Positions 35,915-44,278 of a DNA stretch of 64,000 bases are shown piece after piece. Source of the stretch: Thalassospira povalilytica (GTDB lineage: Bacteria; Pseudomonadota; Alphaproteobacteria; Rhodospirillales; Thalassospiraceae); contig NZ_PGTS01000009.1 in NCBI RefSeq assembly GCF_002844235.1, positions 121,160-185,159 on the forward strand, written 5' to 3'. Both the position numbers and the translations under genes were made by a program. How positions within the stretch are numbered: position 1 is the stretch's first letter; each line of letters begins with the position of its first letter. Below the pieces are notes generated by a model, which was not told the DNA's origin, did no database searches, and worked only from the letters and a program-made list of their open reading frames with translations.

Positions 35915-36556
35915 TCAGATACGTTCAAGCGCAATGACCGTATCAATGACCGAGCCCTTTTCACCCTTGGGACCGGTCGCCATGCGTTCGAAATTATCCA
36001 CCGTGACGGTTTTCCACCGGCTCATATCAAGCCCCAGGGCATCGCGTGCCTGTGCAGGTGTCGGGAACACCATGTCTTCGGGGGCCGATGACCATGATGG
36101 ACGTGATCCGTGGGTGGTAATCAGCAACAAGCCGTTTGTCACAACCTGTTGTGCTGCCCGGTTCAAAATCTTGTCGCGGGCAAATTCCAGCGGTGATTGC
36201 AGGAATTGCGCGGTTACCAGATCAAAAGTGCCGCCTGGCAGGCTTGTATCCAGATCATGGGCCGCGAAGGCAATATTATCCTGCACGCCATTGCGCAGGG
36301 CATTGGCCCGCGCATAGCCGAGTGCCGTTTCCGAAATATCGACAGCTGTCACTTGCCACCCGCCTTTTGCCAGCCAGACGGCGTCATCGCCCTTGCCACA
36401 ACCAAGTTCAAGTGCGCGCCCCACCGGGCGACCGGCAACAAACCGTTCAAGAACAGCAGACGGCTTGCCGCTGGTTTGCGGGGACTGCTTTTCATAGGTT
36501 TCTTCCCAAAAGGTTCTGGCGTCCATTTTGGGATCAACATTTGGATCAAATTTCAT
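35915..36556 (-). CDS. class I SAM-dependent methyltransferase
   Basis: A 213-residue protein with motif I 'RALELGCGKGDDAVWLAKGGW', motif II 'VTAVDISETAL', and 'FAAHDLDTSLPGGTFDLVTAQFL'. It resembles the TehB/thiopurine-type small-molecule methyltransferases. The substrate is unknown. ATG 36556 follows a GAGAA sequence by 7 bases. It is divergent from an Rrf2 regulator over a 156-bp region with inverted and direct repeats, so it is the likely target of that regulator. Confidence 0.85.
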   Translation of the reverse strand: MKFDPNVDPKMDARTFWEETYEKQSPQTSGKPSAVLERFVAGRPVGRALELGCGKGDDAVWLAKGGWQVTAVDISETALGYARANALRNGVQDNIAFAAHDLDTSLPGGTFDLVTAQFLQSPLEFARDKILNRAAQQVVTNGLLLITTHGSRPSWSSAPEDMVFPTPAQARDALGLDMSRWKTVTVDNFERMATGPKGEKGSVIDTVIALERI

Positions 36557-36603
36557 CGGAGTTCTCTTGATAAAGTCGGGGGATATCCGTGATGGCGAGT
36601 CAC

Positions 36604-36620
36604 GTAACATTAAAAGTTAC
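36604..36620. promoter_or_regulatory. inverted repeat GTAAC-N7-GTTAC between methyltransferase and Rrf2 genes
   Basis: GTAAC and GTTAC are separated by 7 AT-rich bases. GTTACATG recurs at 36660-36667. This is a candidate operator for the divergently encoded Rrf2-type regulator. Confidence 0.4.
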
Positions 36621-36712
36621 ATGATTCGCCATGCCTGTCAATTTCATGTATCTTTGATTGTTACATGTGATAAAAATGACAAAACATCTGATCGACAAAC
36701 AGGACCGCCTTC

Positions 36713-37186
36713 ATGCGTCAGGACAACCGCCTGCCCCGGGTTTTGCATGCGCTTTTGCATCTGAGCGACATGAAAGACCCCGCGACATCAGAACAACTGG
36801 CCGGGATGCTCAATACCAATGCCGCCGTTGTCCGGCGGACAATGGCGGGGCTGCGTGATCGGGGGATATTAACATCCATCAAGGGCCATGGCGGCGGCTG
36901 GCAACTGGCACGGCCGCTTGAAAAAATCACGCTGGCGGAAATTTATCAGGCGCTGGGCGCACCGACCCTTTTTGCCCTTGGCTGCGGGGATGAAGAGTCT
37001 CAATGCTTGATGGAAAAGGCGGCCAATACGGCGACCGCGCGCGCATTGCAATTGGCGTCCGAGACATTCATCACGGCACTATCATCGGTCACCATGGCCG
37101 ATCTGGCCGTTGATTTTGAAAAGCGGTTGGCGGAATTGGGATTAAGCCCGGATAACCTGCATCATTTTGCTGACCAGCACCACTGA
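36713..37186 (+). CDS. Rrf2 family transcriptional regulator
   Basis: A 157-residue winged-helix protein: 'RVLHALLHLSDMKDPATSEQLAGMLNTNAAVVRRTMAGLRDRGILTSIKGHGGGWQLARPLEKITLAEIYQALGAP'. The three-cysteine iron-sulfur cluster pattern of IscR/NsrR is not met. Only two cysteines occur in the loop ('LGCGDEESQCLMEKA'), which resembles the cluster-free or thiol-sensing YwnA/CymR-like members. It probably represses itself and the divergent methyltransferase gene. Confidence 0.88.
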   Translation: MRQDNRLPRVLHALLHLSDMKDPATSEQLAGMLNTNAAVVRRTMAGLRDRGILTSIKGHGGGWQLARPLEKITLAEIYQALGAPTLFALGCGDEESQCLMEKAANTATARALQLASETFITALSSVTMADLAVDFEKRLAELGLSPDNLHHFADQHH

Positions 37187-37187
37187 G

Positions 37188-37640
37188 TCAGCGCAGGCTG
37201 CCAAAGAATTCCTTCAGAAGGGTTGCGGCCTCCACCTCGCCAATCCCGCCGTAAACTTCGGGGCGGTGATGGCAGCTTGAACTTTCAAACACGCGCGGGC
37301 CGTGATCAACCCCACCGCCCTTGGGATCATAGGCCCCGAAATAGACGCGCCGAAGGCGGGCAAATGAAATGGCGGTTGCGCACATCGGACAGGGTTCCAG
37401 CGTGACATAAAGATCGCAATTGGGAAGACGTGGCTCACCCTTTGCCCCGGCGGCGGCCCGGATCACCAGAATTTCGGCATGGGCCGTGGGGTCGTTCATT
37501 TCTTCGGTCAGGTTTCCGGCGCGCGCCAGAACTTCGCCGGTATCGGCATCAACCAGAACCGCCCCGACCGGTACTTCGCCGCGACGTGCGGCCGCGCGGG
37601 CCTCTTCAAGGGCCATGTCCATATAGCTGTCTGCGCTCAT
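37188..37640 (-). CDS. tadA: tRNA-specific adenosine deaminase / nucleoside deaminase
   Basis: A 150-residue zinc deaminase with 'PTAHAEILVI' (HAE) and 'LEPCPMCATAI' (PCxxC), plus 'RRVYFGAYDPKGGGVDHG'. TadA converts A34 of tRNA-Arg to inosine. Guanine deaminases share the fold, but the length and the 'VPVGAVLVD' N terminus fit TadA. ATG 37640 follows GGAAAG by 3 bases; the frame upstream of it is not TadA-like. It ends 2 bp from the end of the convergent Rrf2 gene. Confidence 0.93.
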   Translation of the reverse strand: MSADSYMDMALEEARAAARRGEVPVGAVLVDADTGEVLARAGNLTEEMNDPTAHAEILVIRAAAGAKGEPRLPNCDLYVTLEPCPMCATAISFARLRRVYFGAYDPKGGGVDHGPRVFESSSCHHRPEVYGGIGEVEAATLLKEFFGSLR

Positions 37641-37936
37641 AGTCTTTCCATCCCGATGATCGAACCAGTGACAGACCGGCGTCATCCCTGCCGGGTCCGG
37701 TCTTTTACTTTGTTTCAGGACATTTGGTCCTTTTTGGGTTCATGACATTGTCCTATCACTCCACAGGGTCGGTCAAGCCATGATCACCGGCATTGGCGGA
37801 TCAACACACCCTTGCCCGCCTGCGCAGAACGCATAGACTGTCGGCGTGAATTGCCGTTGCCCTTCACGGGTTAGAAAGGTAGTTTCCGCCAAACTTGTTT
37901 CGCCATCCCGTCACCAGCATCAAGGTTCGCATCGTC

Positions 37937-38659
37937 ATGACCACGCGCAAGCCGATCATTGGCATTACACTCGATTCCGAAGAACCGGGCGGATATTCCA
38001 AATTCCCGTGGTATGCGCTGCGTGAAAACTATGCCGGTGCGGTCACGGCAGCCGGTGGCATTCCCATGCCCCTGCCCCATGAAATTGAACTGGTGCCCGA
38101 TCTTCTTGATCTGATTGACGGGCTGGTGGTGACCGGTGGCGCGTTTGATGTTGATCCCGGCCTGTTTGGCGCAACCGAAAAACATGACACGGTTGTCACC
38201 AAGGATCGGCGCACCAAATTTGAATGGGCGATGGCCGAAGGTGCGCTTAAACGCGACATGCCGGTTTTGGGCATTTGCGGCGGGCAGCAGCTTTTGAACG
38301 TTATTCTGGGCGGATCATTGATCCAGCATATCCCAGACGCGATCGAAAACTGCCTTCCCCACGAACAGCCAAACCCGCGCGACGAGGCCGGTCATGACGT
38401 CACGGTCGAGGCCGATACGCTTCTGGCCAAAATCGTTGGCGATGCCAAAACACTGTCGGTCAATTCCGCCCACCATCAGGCGGTTGATGGAGTTGGCCCG
38501 GATGTGGTCATCAATTCCTATGCGCCTGATGGCGTGATCGAGGGGATTGAACATCCGAAATACCGCTATTGTCTCGGGGTCCAGTGGCATCCCGAATTTC
38601 ATATCAGCTCGGGCGATGCCAAAATCTTTGACGCCCTGATTGCCGAGGCCCGCAAATGA
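37937..38659 (+). CDS. class I glutamine amidotransferase-like hydrolase, PuuD family
   Basis: A 240-residue protein. 'GLVVTGGAFDVDPGLFG', the nucleophile elbow 'GICGGQQLLNVILGGSLIQ' (Cys), 'NSAHHQAVD' and 'CLGVQWHPEFH' (His-x-Glu) complete the triad. PuuD hydrolyses gamma-glutamyl-gamma-aminobutyrate in putrescine breakdown. Other members act on related gamma-glutamyl amides, so the substrate is by family only. The start follows AAGG. The gene overlaps rluB by 4 bp, without other putrescine genes around. Confidence 0.88.
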   Translation: MTTRKPIIGITLDSEEPGGYSKFPWYALRENYAGAVTAAGGIPMPLPHEIELVPDLLDLIDGLVVTGGAFDVDPGLFGATEKHDTVVTKDRRTKFEWAMAEGALKRDMPVLGICGGQQLLNVILGGSLIQHIPDAIENCLPHEQPNPRDEAGHDVTVEADTLLAKIVGDAKTLSVNSAHHQAVDGVGPDVVINSYAPDGVIEGIEHPKYRYCLGVQWHPEFHISSGDAKIFDALIAEARK

Positions 38660-40032
38660 GCGACAAAAACGACACCCAGAACGACAACAAACCCGAACGC
38701 ATTGCCAAACGCATTGCGCGATCCGGTGTCTGTTCCCGGCGCGATGCCGAACGCATGATCGCCGAAGGTCTGGTGCGCCTGAATGGCAGAAAGCTTGATA
38801 GCCCCGCCGTAACGGTCACCGACGAGGACGAGATCATTGTCGATGGCAAGCCGTTGCCGGAAAAGGAAAAGCCGCGCCTGTGGCGGTTGTTCAAAAAGCG
38901 CGGGCTGGTCACCAGCCACCGCGATGAACAGGGCCGCGATACGGTATTTGAACATCTGCCAAGCTATGTGCCGCGTGTGATTTCGGTTGGTCGTCTTGAC
39001 CTTAATTCCGAAGGGTTGCTGTTGCTGACCAATGACGGGGAACTTGCCCGTTATCTGGAACTTCCGGCAACCGGATGGGCCCGCCGATACCGTGTGCGCG
39101 TGCATGGCCGGATCGAGGAAGAAAAACTTAAACAGCTTGAAGAAGGCATCACGGTTGATGGCGTCCATTACGGATCGATCCAGGCCGAAGTCGACGTTCA
39201 GAAAGGCACCAATGCCTGGATGACCGTCACGCTTCGCGAAGGCAAGAACCGTGAAATCCGCCGGGTGATGGAACATCTGGGCTGGCCGGTAACGCGCCTG
39301 ATGCGCGTATCTTACGGCCCGTTCCAGTTGGGCAGTCTGGCCCCGGGCGAGTGCGAAGAAATCACCGGCAAGGTAATGAAAGAACAGCTCGCCGCGTTCT
39401 TCCGCGGTGATTACAGCAAGGTTTCCGAAAAGAAATCGGTTGCCCGTGGCGGCACCGGTCGCCCCAAAGCACCGCGTACCGTATTTGGCCAACCCGCCCA
39501 GCGCAAACGCCCGCAAGGCAATCAGGGTGGCCCGGCAGGTACCGCCCAGAACACCAGTGATGGCGAGGATGCGCGCGATAACCGCGCTGCTTCCCGCCCA
39601 AGTTCCGGTGCCGCCCGCAAGGGTCCGCGCATCGGTGCGGCCCCGCGTCCGGGTGGACGCGGCAAACCCGCCGCCCAGAATACCCGCCCGGAGCGTGAAG
39701 AACGCGATGAACGCGGTGCTGCACGCCCGACCAACAAGGGTCGCGGTCGTTACGGCACCGGCGGCAAGGCCGGTGCACCCGATGACCGCAATGGCCCCGG
39801 CAACGGGCGCGGGCGCGGCCGTGGTGCCGGTTCTGGTGCCGGTGCGGACGGCCGGTCGAATGCAGGTGCAGGCGGTGGTCGTTCAGGCAACCGTTCGGGT
39901 GGCAACTTCAACGATGTCAGCAACAAGCCGGTCGGTCGTTCAGGTGCACGCGGCGGCAAGCCCGCATCATCGGGCAATTCCGCACCGGGTCGCAAACCCG
40001 CAGGCAACCGCCCGCGCGGTAAAAAGGACTGA
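38656..40032 (+). CDS. rluB: 23S rRNA pseudouridine synthase B with long Gly/Arg-rich tail
   Basis: A 458-residue protein. The S4 RNA-binding domain (about residues 13-70, 'RIAKRIARSGVCSRRDAERMIAEGLVRLNGRKL') is followed by the RsuA/RluB catalytic domain. That domain contains the catalytic aspartate in 'GRLDLNSEGLLLLTNDG' and 'EGKNREIRRVMEHLGWPVTRLMRVSYGPF'. The enzyme modifies U2605-type positions of 23S rRNA. Residues about 265-458 form a very basic, Gly-, Arg-, Ala- and Pro-rich disordered tail, much longer than the short tail of Escherichia coli RluB and probably RNA-binding. It is coupled to the PuuD-like gene upstream and lies 6 bp before rsmD. Confidence 0.93.
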   Translation: MSDKNDTQNDNKPERIAKRIARSGVCSRRDAERMIAEGLVRLNGRKLDSPAVTVTDEDEIIVDGKPLPEKEKPRLWRLFKKRGLVTSHRDEQGRDTVFEHLPSYVPRVISVGRLDLNSEGLLLLTNDGELARYLELPATGWARRYRVRVHGRIEEEKLKQLEEGITVDGVHYGSIQAEVDVQKGTNAWMTVTLREGKNREIRRVMEHLGWPVTRLMRVSYGPFQLGSLAPGECEEITGKVMKEQLAAFFRGDYSKVSEKKSVARGGTGRPKAPRTVFGQPAQRKRPQGNQGGPAGTAQNTSDGEDARDNRAASRPSSGAARKGPRIGAAPRPGGRGKPAAQNTRPEREERDERGAARPTNKGRGRYGTGGKAGAPDDRNGPGNGRGRGRGAGSGAGADGRSNAGAGGGRSGNRSGGNFNDVSNKPVGRSGARGGKPASSGNSAPGRKPAGNRPRGKKD

Positions 40033-40038
40033 CCATAA

Positions 40039-40608
40039 ATGCGGATTGTTGGCGGAAGTCATCGTGGACGGGTTTTGAACGCGCCTGAAGGGCGTGACAC
40101 CCGCCCGACCCTTGATCGTGTGCGCGAGGCGCTTTTCAACATCCTGTCGCACGCATCACGCTGGTACGAGGATGACTTCCACCCGCTTTATGACGGTGTG
40201 GTGCTTGATGCCTATGCCGGGTCTGGTGCCTTGGGTCTTGAGGCCCTTTCGCGCGGGGCGTCAAAGGCCGTGTTCTTTGACACCGACCGCAAGGCCATCG
40301 CCATTGTCGAGCAGAATATTGATACCCTGAAGGTCGGCAATCAGGCCAAGGCACAGCGCGCGGATGCCACCAAACCACCCCGCGCCATTGAACCGGCCAG
40401 CATGATTTTCCTTGATCCGCCCTATGGCAAGGATTTGCTCGAACCCAGCATCAGCGCCCTTGCCACAGCCGGATGGATTGATGCCAATACCCTGATCATT
40501 GCCGAACGTGATCCCCGTGATCCGCAAATCGGCCTTGCCGGGTTTGAACTTTGTGATTCACGCAAATATGGCCGCTGCCAGATTGATATCGGCCGCATGG
40601 CAGGCTGA
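40039..40608 (+). CDS. rsmD: 16S rRNA (guanine-966 N2)-methyltransferase
   Basis: A 189-residue enzyme: 'MRIVGGSHRGRVLNAPEGRDTRPTLDRVREALFNIL' N terminus, SAM motif 'VVLDAYAGSGALGLEALSRGA', and the catalytic 'FLDPPYGKDL' (DPPY). It modifies assembled 30S subunits. AAGGACT precedes the ATG. It forms an rRNA-modification pair with rluB. Confidence 0.95.
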   Translation: MRIVGGSHRGRVLNAPEGRDTRPTLDRVREALFNILSHASRWYEDDFHPLYDGVVLDAYAGSGALGLEALSRGASKAVFFDTDRKAIAIVEQNIDTLKVGNQAKAQRADATKPPRAIEPASMIFLDPPYGKDLLEPSISALATAGWIDANTLIIAERDPRDPQIGLAGFELCDSRKYGRCQIDIGRMAG

Positions 40609-40741
40609 TCATCGCCCAAACGCGATTTACAAGTGCGATTTACGAGCGCGATTGAAATGATCGCGCAGATCAGCCATTCCCACCCGCCTGCTGCCAGATT
40701 GCGCAATTTGTGATACCGTTCAGACAGCATTGAAACGGTTG

Positions 40742-41329
40742 ATGATCATGAAAGCCCTGTCGACACCCGCCCCGGACAAGGAATTTGGACGCCTGTTGCG
40801 CCAATGGCGCCGCATGAGCGACATTAAACAATCGCGTCTGGCCGATATTCTGGGTGTTACACAGGCAACCGTTTCGCGCTGGGAAAACGGCACACAGCGC
40901 CCTGCCCCGCTGCAATATGACCTGATCCATCAGATGATGACGCGCAAACGCAATTTCCGTCTTGATCATGCGATCAAGCGGCTGGTCACCCATTCCAGCC
41001 AGCGGGTCCACCTGATCGAGGACCGGTCCCACAGACTGCTCTGCGCATCTCATGCCCGGGCCCATGAATGGCAGCGCGACTGCACCGAACTGCTTGGCAC
41101 ATCGCTTTGGCGGTTTGCCACACCGGAAATCGCAACCGCGGAAAAAAGCCTGCATGACATGGGATGGCACGAAGATCAGGCCGATCATCTGACCTTCGAG
41201 ACATCCCGACGGGACGGTGCGCCGATGCGCATCGTTGACAGCTTCATTCTGTGGGAACGTTTTTTCCTGTCGGATGGAACGGCGGTGCGCCTGACCACCG
41301 GCTATGACCAGGCACCGAACCACATCTGA
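40742..41329 (+). CDS. XRE family helix-turn-helix regulator with C-terminal sensory region
   Basis: A protein of about 195 residues. The HTH_3 domain 'FGRLLRQWRRMSDIKQSRLADILGVTQATVSRWENGTQRPAPLQYDLI' occupies the first about 70 residues. The remaining about 120 residues have a mixed alpha/beta pattern ('RVHLIEDRSHRLLCASHARAHEW...LLGTSLWRFATPEI...RDGAPMRIVDSFILWERFFLSDGTAVRLTTGYD') that resembles a PAS-like fold. The ligand and target are unknown. ATG 40742 and ATG 40748 are both possible starts; no strong ribosome-binding site is seen. Confidence 0.82.
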   Translation: MIMKALSTPAPDKEFGRLLRQWRRMSDIKQSRLADILGVTQATVSRWENGTQRPAPLQYDLIHQMMTRKRNFRLDHAIKRLVTHSSQRVHLIEDRSHRLLCASHARAHEWQRDCTELLGTSLWRFATPEIATAEKSLHDMGWHEDQADHLTFETSRRDGAPMRIVDSFILWERFFLSDGTAVRLTTGYDQAPNHI

Positions 41330-41494
41330 TCCGGTTCGACTTTCCCATCCGCACGCATATTTCATACGTGGTCACCGGCCCCCGATTTCGGGTAGTCATA
41401 GCGACACCGGAATTGCCGTGCATTTGAAGTGCCGTGCGTTTCCGGCGATCTGCCATTTCAAACCATAAAAAACACCACCTGACGGAAACGCCAC

Positions 41495-42661
41495 ATGCCA
41501 CCGATATTTGCCATCATCATTCTGTATGGATTGGGACTGACTGCATCCATGCAGGTTGGCCTGATCGGGCCGATTGCCCCCGATTTGCGGGCGGGCTTTG
41601 GCCTTAGCCAGGCGGAATTCGGTCTTGTTGCGTCCCTGATCACCGCGGCCGGGGCACTTGCCGCCATTCCAACCGGTGTATGGGCTGCGCGCGCCGGTTT
41701 GCGCAAATCACTGGTCCTGGGCGGGCTTATGATGATTGCCGGTGCCGTGATCTTTGCCACGGCCAATGCGACGCCACTGCTTTATGCCGGGCGGCTGGTG
41801 ACATCGATCGGCTATTTGCTGATTGTGGTCGGTGCGCCGAGCTGGATGGCGGGTTTTGACAATCCGAAAATGGTCGCCATGGCCATGAGCATCTGGGGCA
41901 CTTTCATTCCGGTAGGCATTGCATTGGGCAACTGGATCAGTGCGGCGATGGTCGTGTGGCTGGACTGGCGTCTGGCGGTTGCGGCCTGCACGGTTCCTGT
42001 TCTTGTTTTATTGCCGCTTCTGGCATTGATGGAAAAACCGCCCACCCCGACCGTGCGCAAATCCCTTGGCAGCGGGGTGATGGGGGTTCTGAAATCACGT
42101 TCCGCGCTGAAAGTCGCACTGACATTTTCCGCCTTTGCCGGGGCAACATCCGCAGCCCTCGCCTTCATGCCGGCAATGATGGTCGACAATCTTGATATCG
42201 GGATCGCACCGGCAGCCGGGGTCATCGGAACGACCGCGATTGTCGGCAATATTATCGGCAGTATCGGTGCGGGCGTGGCCCTTGGCCGTCAGGTTGCCGG
42301 ACGGCGCATTCTGATCGCGTTTTTGCCGATGATGGCAGCCGCCATCGCGACCTTGTTTGTCAGCACGGACATGGCAATCAGCCTGATCGCGCTGGTGATT
42401 TTCAATATCGGTCAGGGGGCGGTTGCCGGCACCTGTTTTGCCCTGTTGCCGGCCATCGCCAAGGACGGTCTTTCAATGCCTGCCCTTCAGGGGATGCTGG
42501 CCCAATTTGCCGAGATTTTTGTGGTCATTGTCCCACCGCTTACCGGGGCCATGATTGATTTCAATGGCTGGGGTGGTGCGGCGGTGATCCTTGCCGGTTT
42601 CTATTTTGCAGGCTTCATGATTTCGGCGATCAGGTCCCCCATACGCCGCGTAACCGCCTGA
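41495..42661 (+). CDS. major facilitator superfamily transporter
   Basis: A 388-residue protein with twelve predicted transmembrane helices. It has the MFS loop motif 'GVWAARAGLRKSLVLGG' between helices 2 and 3. Residues 'MQVGLIGPIAPDLRAGFGLSQAEFGLVASLITAAGALAAIPTG' resemble the CynX/NimT branch of anion and drug transporters. The substrate is unknown. It lies 165 bp after the XRE regulator on the same strand and could be its target. Confidence 0.88.
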   Translation: MPPIFAIIILYGLGLTASMQVGLIGPIAPDLRAGFGLSQAEFGLVASLITAAGALAAIPTGVWAARAGLRKSLVLGGLMMIAGAVIFATANATPLLYAGRLVTSIGYLLIVVGAPSWMAGFDNPKMVAMAMSIWGTFIPVGIALGNWISAAMVVWLDWRLAVAACTVPVLVLLPLLALMEKPPTPTVRKSLGSGVMGVLKSRSALKVALTFSAFAGATSAALAFMPAMMVDNLDIGIAPAAGVIGTTAIVGNIIGSIGAGVALGRQVAGRRILIAFLPMMAAAIATLFVSTDMAISLIALVIFNIGQGAVAGTCFALLPAIAKDGLSMPALQGMLAQFAEIFVVIVPPLTGAMIDFNGWGGAAVILAGFYFAGFMISAIRSPIRRVTA

Positions 42662-42757
42662 CCTATACGATACGATGACTTGACCTATCCTGCGAAGCAG
42701 GCGACCCTCCAATCCCCTCAATCAAAGAGGCAATGACACACAGGGCAGGGAAGCGGG

Positions 42758-44218
42758 ATGCAGTTGATCAAGGCCATCTTTATCGGAACGATATTGATTG
42801 GCCTGTCTGTTGTTGCCGCGTTCTTTATCTGGCTTGCGCCGGTCGGTGCGGCCTATAGCGCAAAGATCATGTGTTCGGCGATTTTTGTGAACGGATTGCC
42901 ATCCAGCCGTGCGCGCGATGAAGACGTTCTTGCCGACAATAATGCGTTGCTGTCGCTGATCACCACCAATGTCGATCTGCGCAACCAGACGGTCAGCGCC
43001 CATGCATTCGGTTTCCGGAAACGGTTTGCGGTTTATCGGCCGAATCTGGGCTGCACGCTGGCCGATGATCAGGCCCATATTGCGCGCCTGCGCAATTCGA
43101 CACCGGTGATCAAACCGATTGCTGCCAAGCCGCTTCTGACCACAAGCCTTCCGGCCGAAGTCGACCGCCGCGCATTGAACAATATCCTGTTTGATGTCAT
43201 GGACGAACCCGGTGTCCGCCCCGAACGGCGCACGCGCGCGGTATTGATCCTGTATCGCGGCAAGGTCATTGCCGAACGATATGCCGACGGCATTACCGCA
43301 CAGACGCCGCTTCCGGGATGGTCGATGACCAAAAGTGTCTGGAACACCGTTCTGGGCCGCATGCAGAACGAAGGCATGATGCCCGACATTCATGATCCGG
43401 TTCTGATCAATGAATGGCAGGCGCAGACAAATGATCCGCGCGCGGCCATTACCTATGACCAGTTGCTTCGGATGCGAAGCGGCATTGAATTTAGCGAATC
43501 CTACTGGAACCCGCTTTCCGATGTGGTGCAGATGCTGTTCGTCCAGCCGGCCGCCGCGGGCTATGCCGTATCCAAACAGCAGGAACACAGCCCGGGTGAA
43601 GTCTTTGCCTATAATTCCGGGGCATCAAATATTCTGTCGGCTGCTGTTCGCAATCTGAGCGGTTCACGCAGCACATATCTTGCCCGCCCGACCGAACTTT
43701 TGTTCCGGCCGCTTGGCATGAAAAGTGCGGTGATCGAAACCGATCCCGAGGGATATTTCATCGCATCAAGCTTCATGCATGCAACGGCGCGCGACTGGGC
43801 CAAGATCGGCCAGCTTTATCTTCAGGATGGCGTTTGGGAAGGACAGCGTTTGCTGCCCGAAGGCTGGGTCGATTACACCAGCAGCCCGGATGAAAGTGAT
43901 CCCGACGGCATTTATGGGGCGCATTGGTGGCTTGATCTGCCCGGCGACCGTGATGACGAAGGCAACCCGCGAAACGGCATCGCCGAACTGCCCGATGATG
44001 CGTTCTTTGCACTTGGCCATGATGGCCAGTCACTTAGTGTCATCCCGTCCAAGGAACTGGTCATCGTGCGGCTTGGCGTTACCCGCAAGCGCGAAGCATT
44101 CAACCTGCGCAATTTCGTATCCGATATCAGCAACCTGTTTCCCGATACCCCGACCGCATCGCAAAACAGTCCGGACGGCGAAGACATCCAGGATGCCACC
44201 GGGCCCAGCACTGATTGA
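42758..44218 (+). CDS. membrane-anchored serine hydrolase of the class C beta-lactamase family
   Basis: A 486-residue protein. One N-terminal transmembrane helix ('AIFIGTILIGLSVVAAFFIWLAP') anchors a periplasmic domain of the class C beta-lactamase / 6-aminohexanoate-dimer hydrolase fold. Catalytic motifs are SxxK in 'GWSMTKSVWN', YxN in 'FAYNSGASN', and the third motif near 'LGHDGQSLSVIPS'. Such enzymes are esterases, amidases or D-alanyl peptidases. The real substrate is unknown and antibiotic resistance is not implied. AGGGAAG precedes the ATG. Confidence 0.88.
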   Translation: MQLIKAIFIGTILIGLSVVAAFFIWLAPVGAAYSAKIMCSAIFVNGLPSSRARDEDVLADNNALLSLITTNVDLRNQTVSAHAFGFRKRFAVYRPNLGCTLADDQAHIARLRNSTPVIKPIAAKPLLTTSLPAEVDRRALNNILFDVMDEPGVRPERRTRAVLILYRGKVIAERYADGITAQTPLPGWSMTKSVWNTVLGRMQNEGMMPDIHDPVLINEWQAQTNDPRAAITYDQLLRMRSGIEFSESYWNPLSDVVQMLFVQPAAAGYAVSKQQEHSPGEVFAYNSGASNILSAAVRNLSGSRSTYLARPTELLFRPLGMKSAVIETDPEGYFIASSFMHATARDWAKIGQLYLQDGVWEGQRLLPEGWVDYTSSPDESDPDGIYGAHWWLDLPGDRDDEGNPRNGIAELPDDAFFALGHDGQSLSVIPSKELVIVRLGVTRKREAFNLRNFVSDISNLFPDTPTASQNSPDGEDIQDATGPSTD

Positions 44219-44241
44219 CAAGCATTGACTGATCAGTAGGA

Positions 44242-44275
44242 CTGAACCGGTGTCTGAACATTCAACCGGGTTCAG
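44242..44275. terminator. imperfect hairpin between convergent serine hydrolase and chrA genes
   Basis: CTGAACCGG and CCGGGTTCAG pair with one bulged base around a 15-base loop. There is no strong T run, so a termination role is probable rather than certain. Confidence 0.4.
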
Positions 44276-44278
44276 ATC

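Noticed and set aside
39407..40078. A 223-residue plus-strand frame overlapping the rluB tail
   Set aside because: It is a shifted reading of the GC-rich low-complexity tail, with no start site or motifs.
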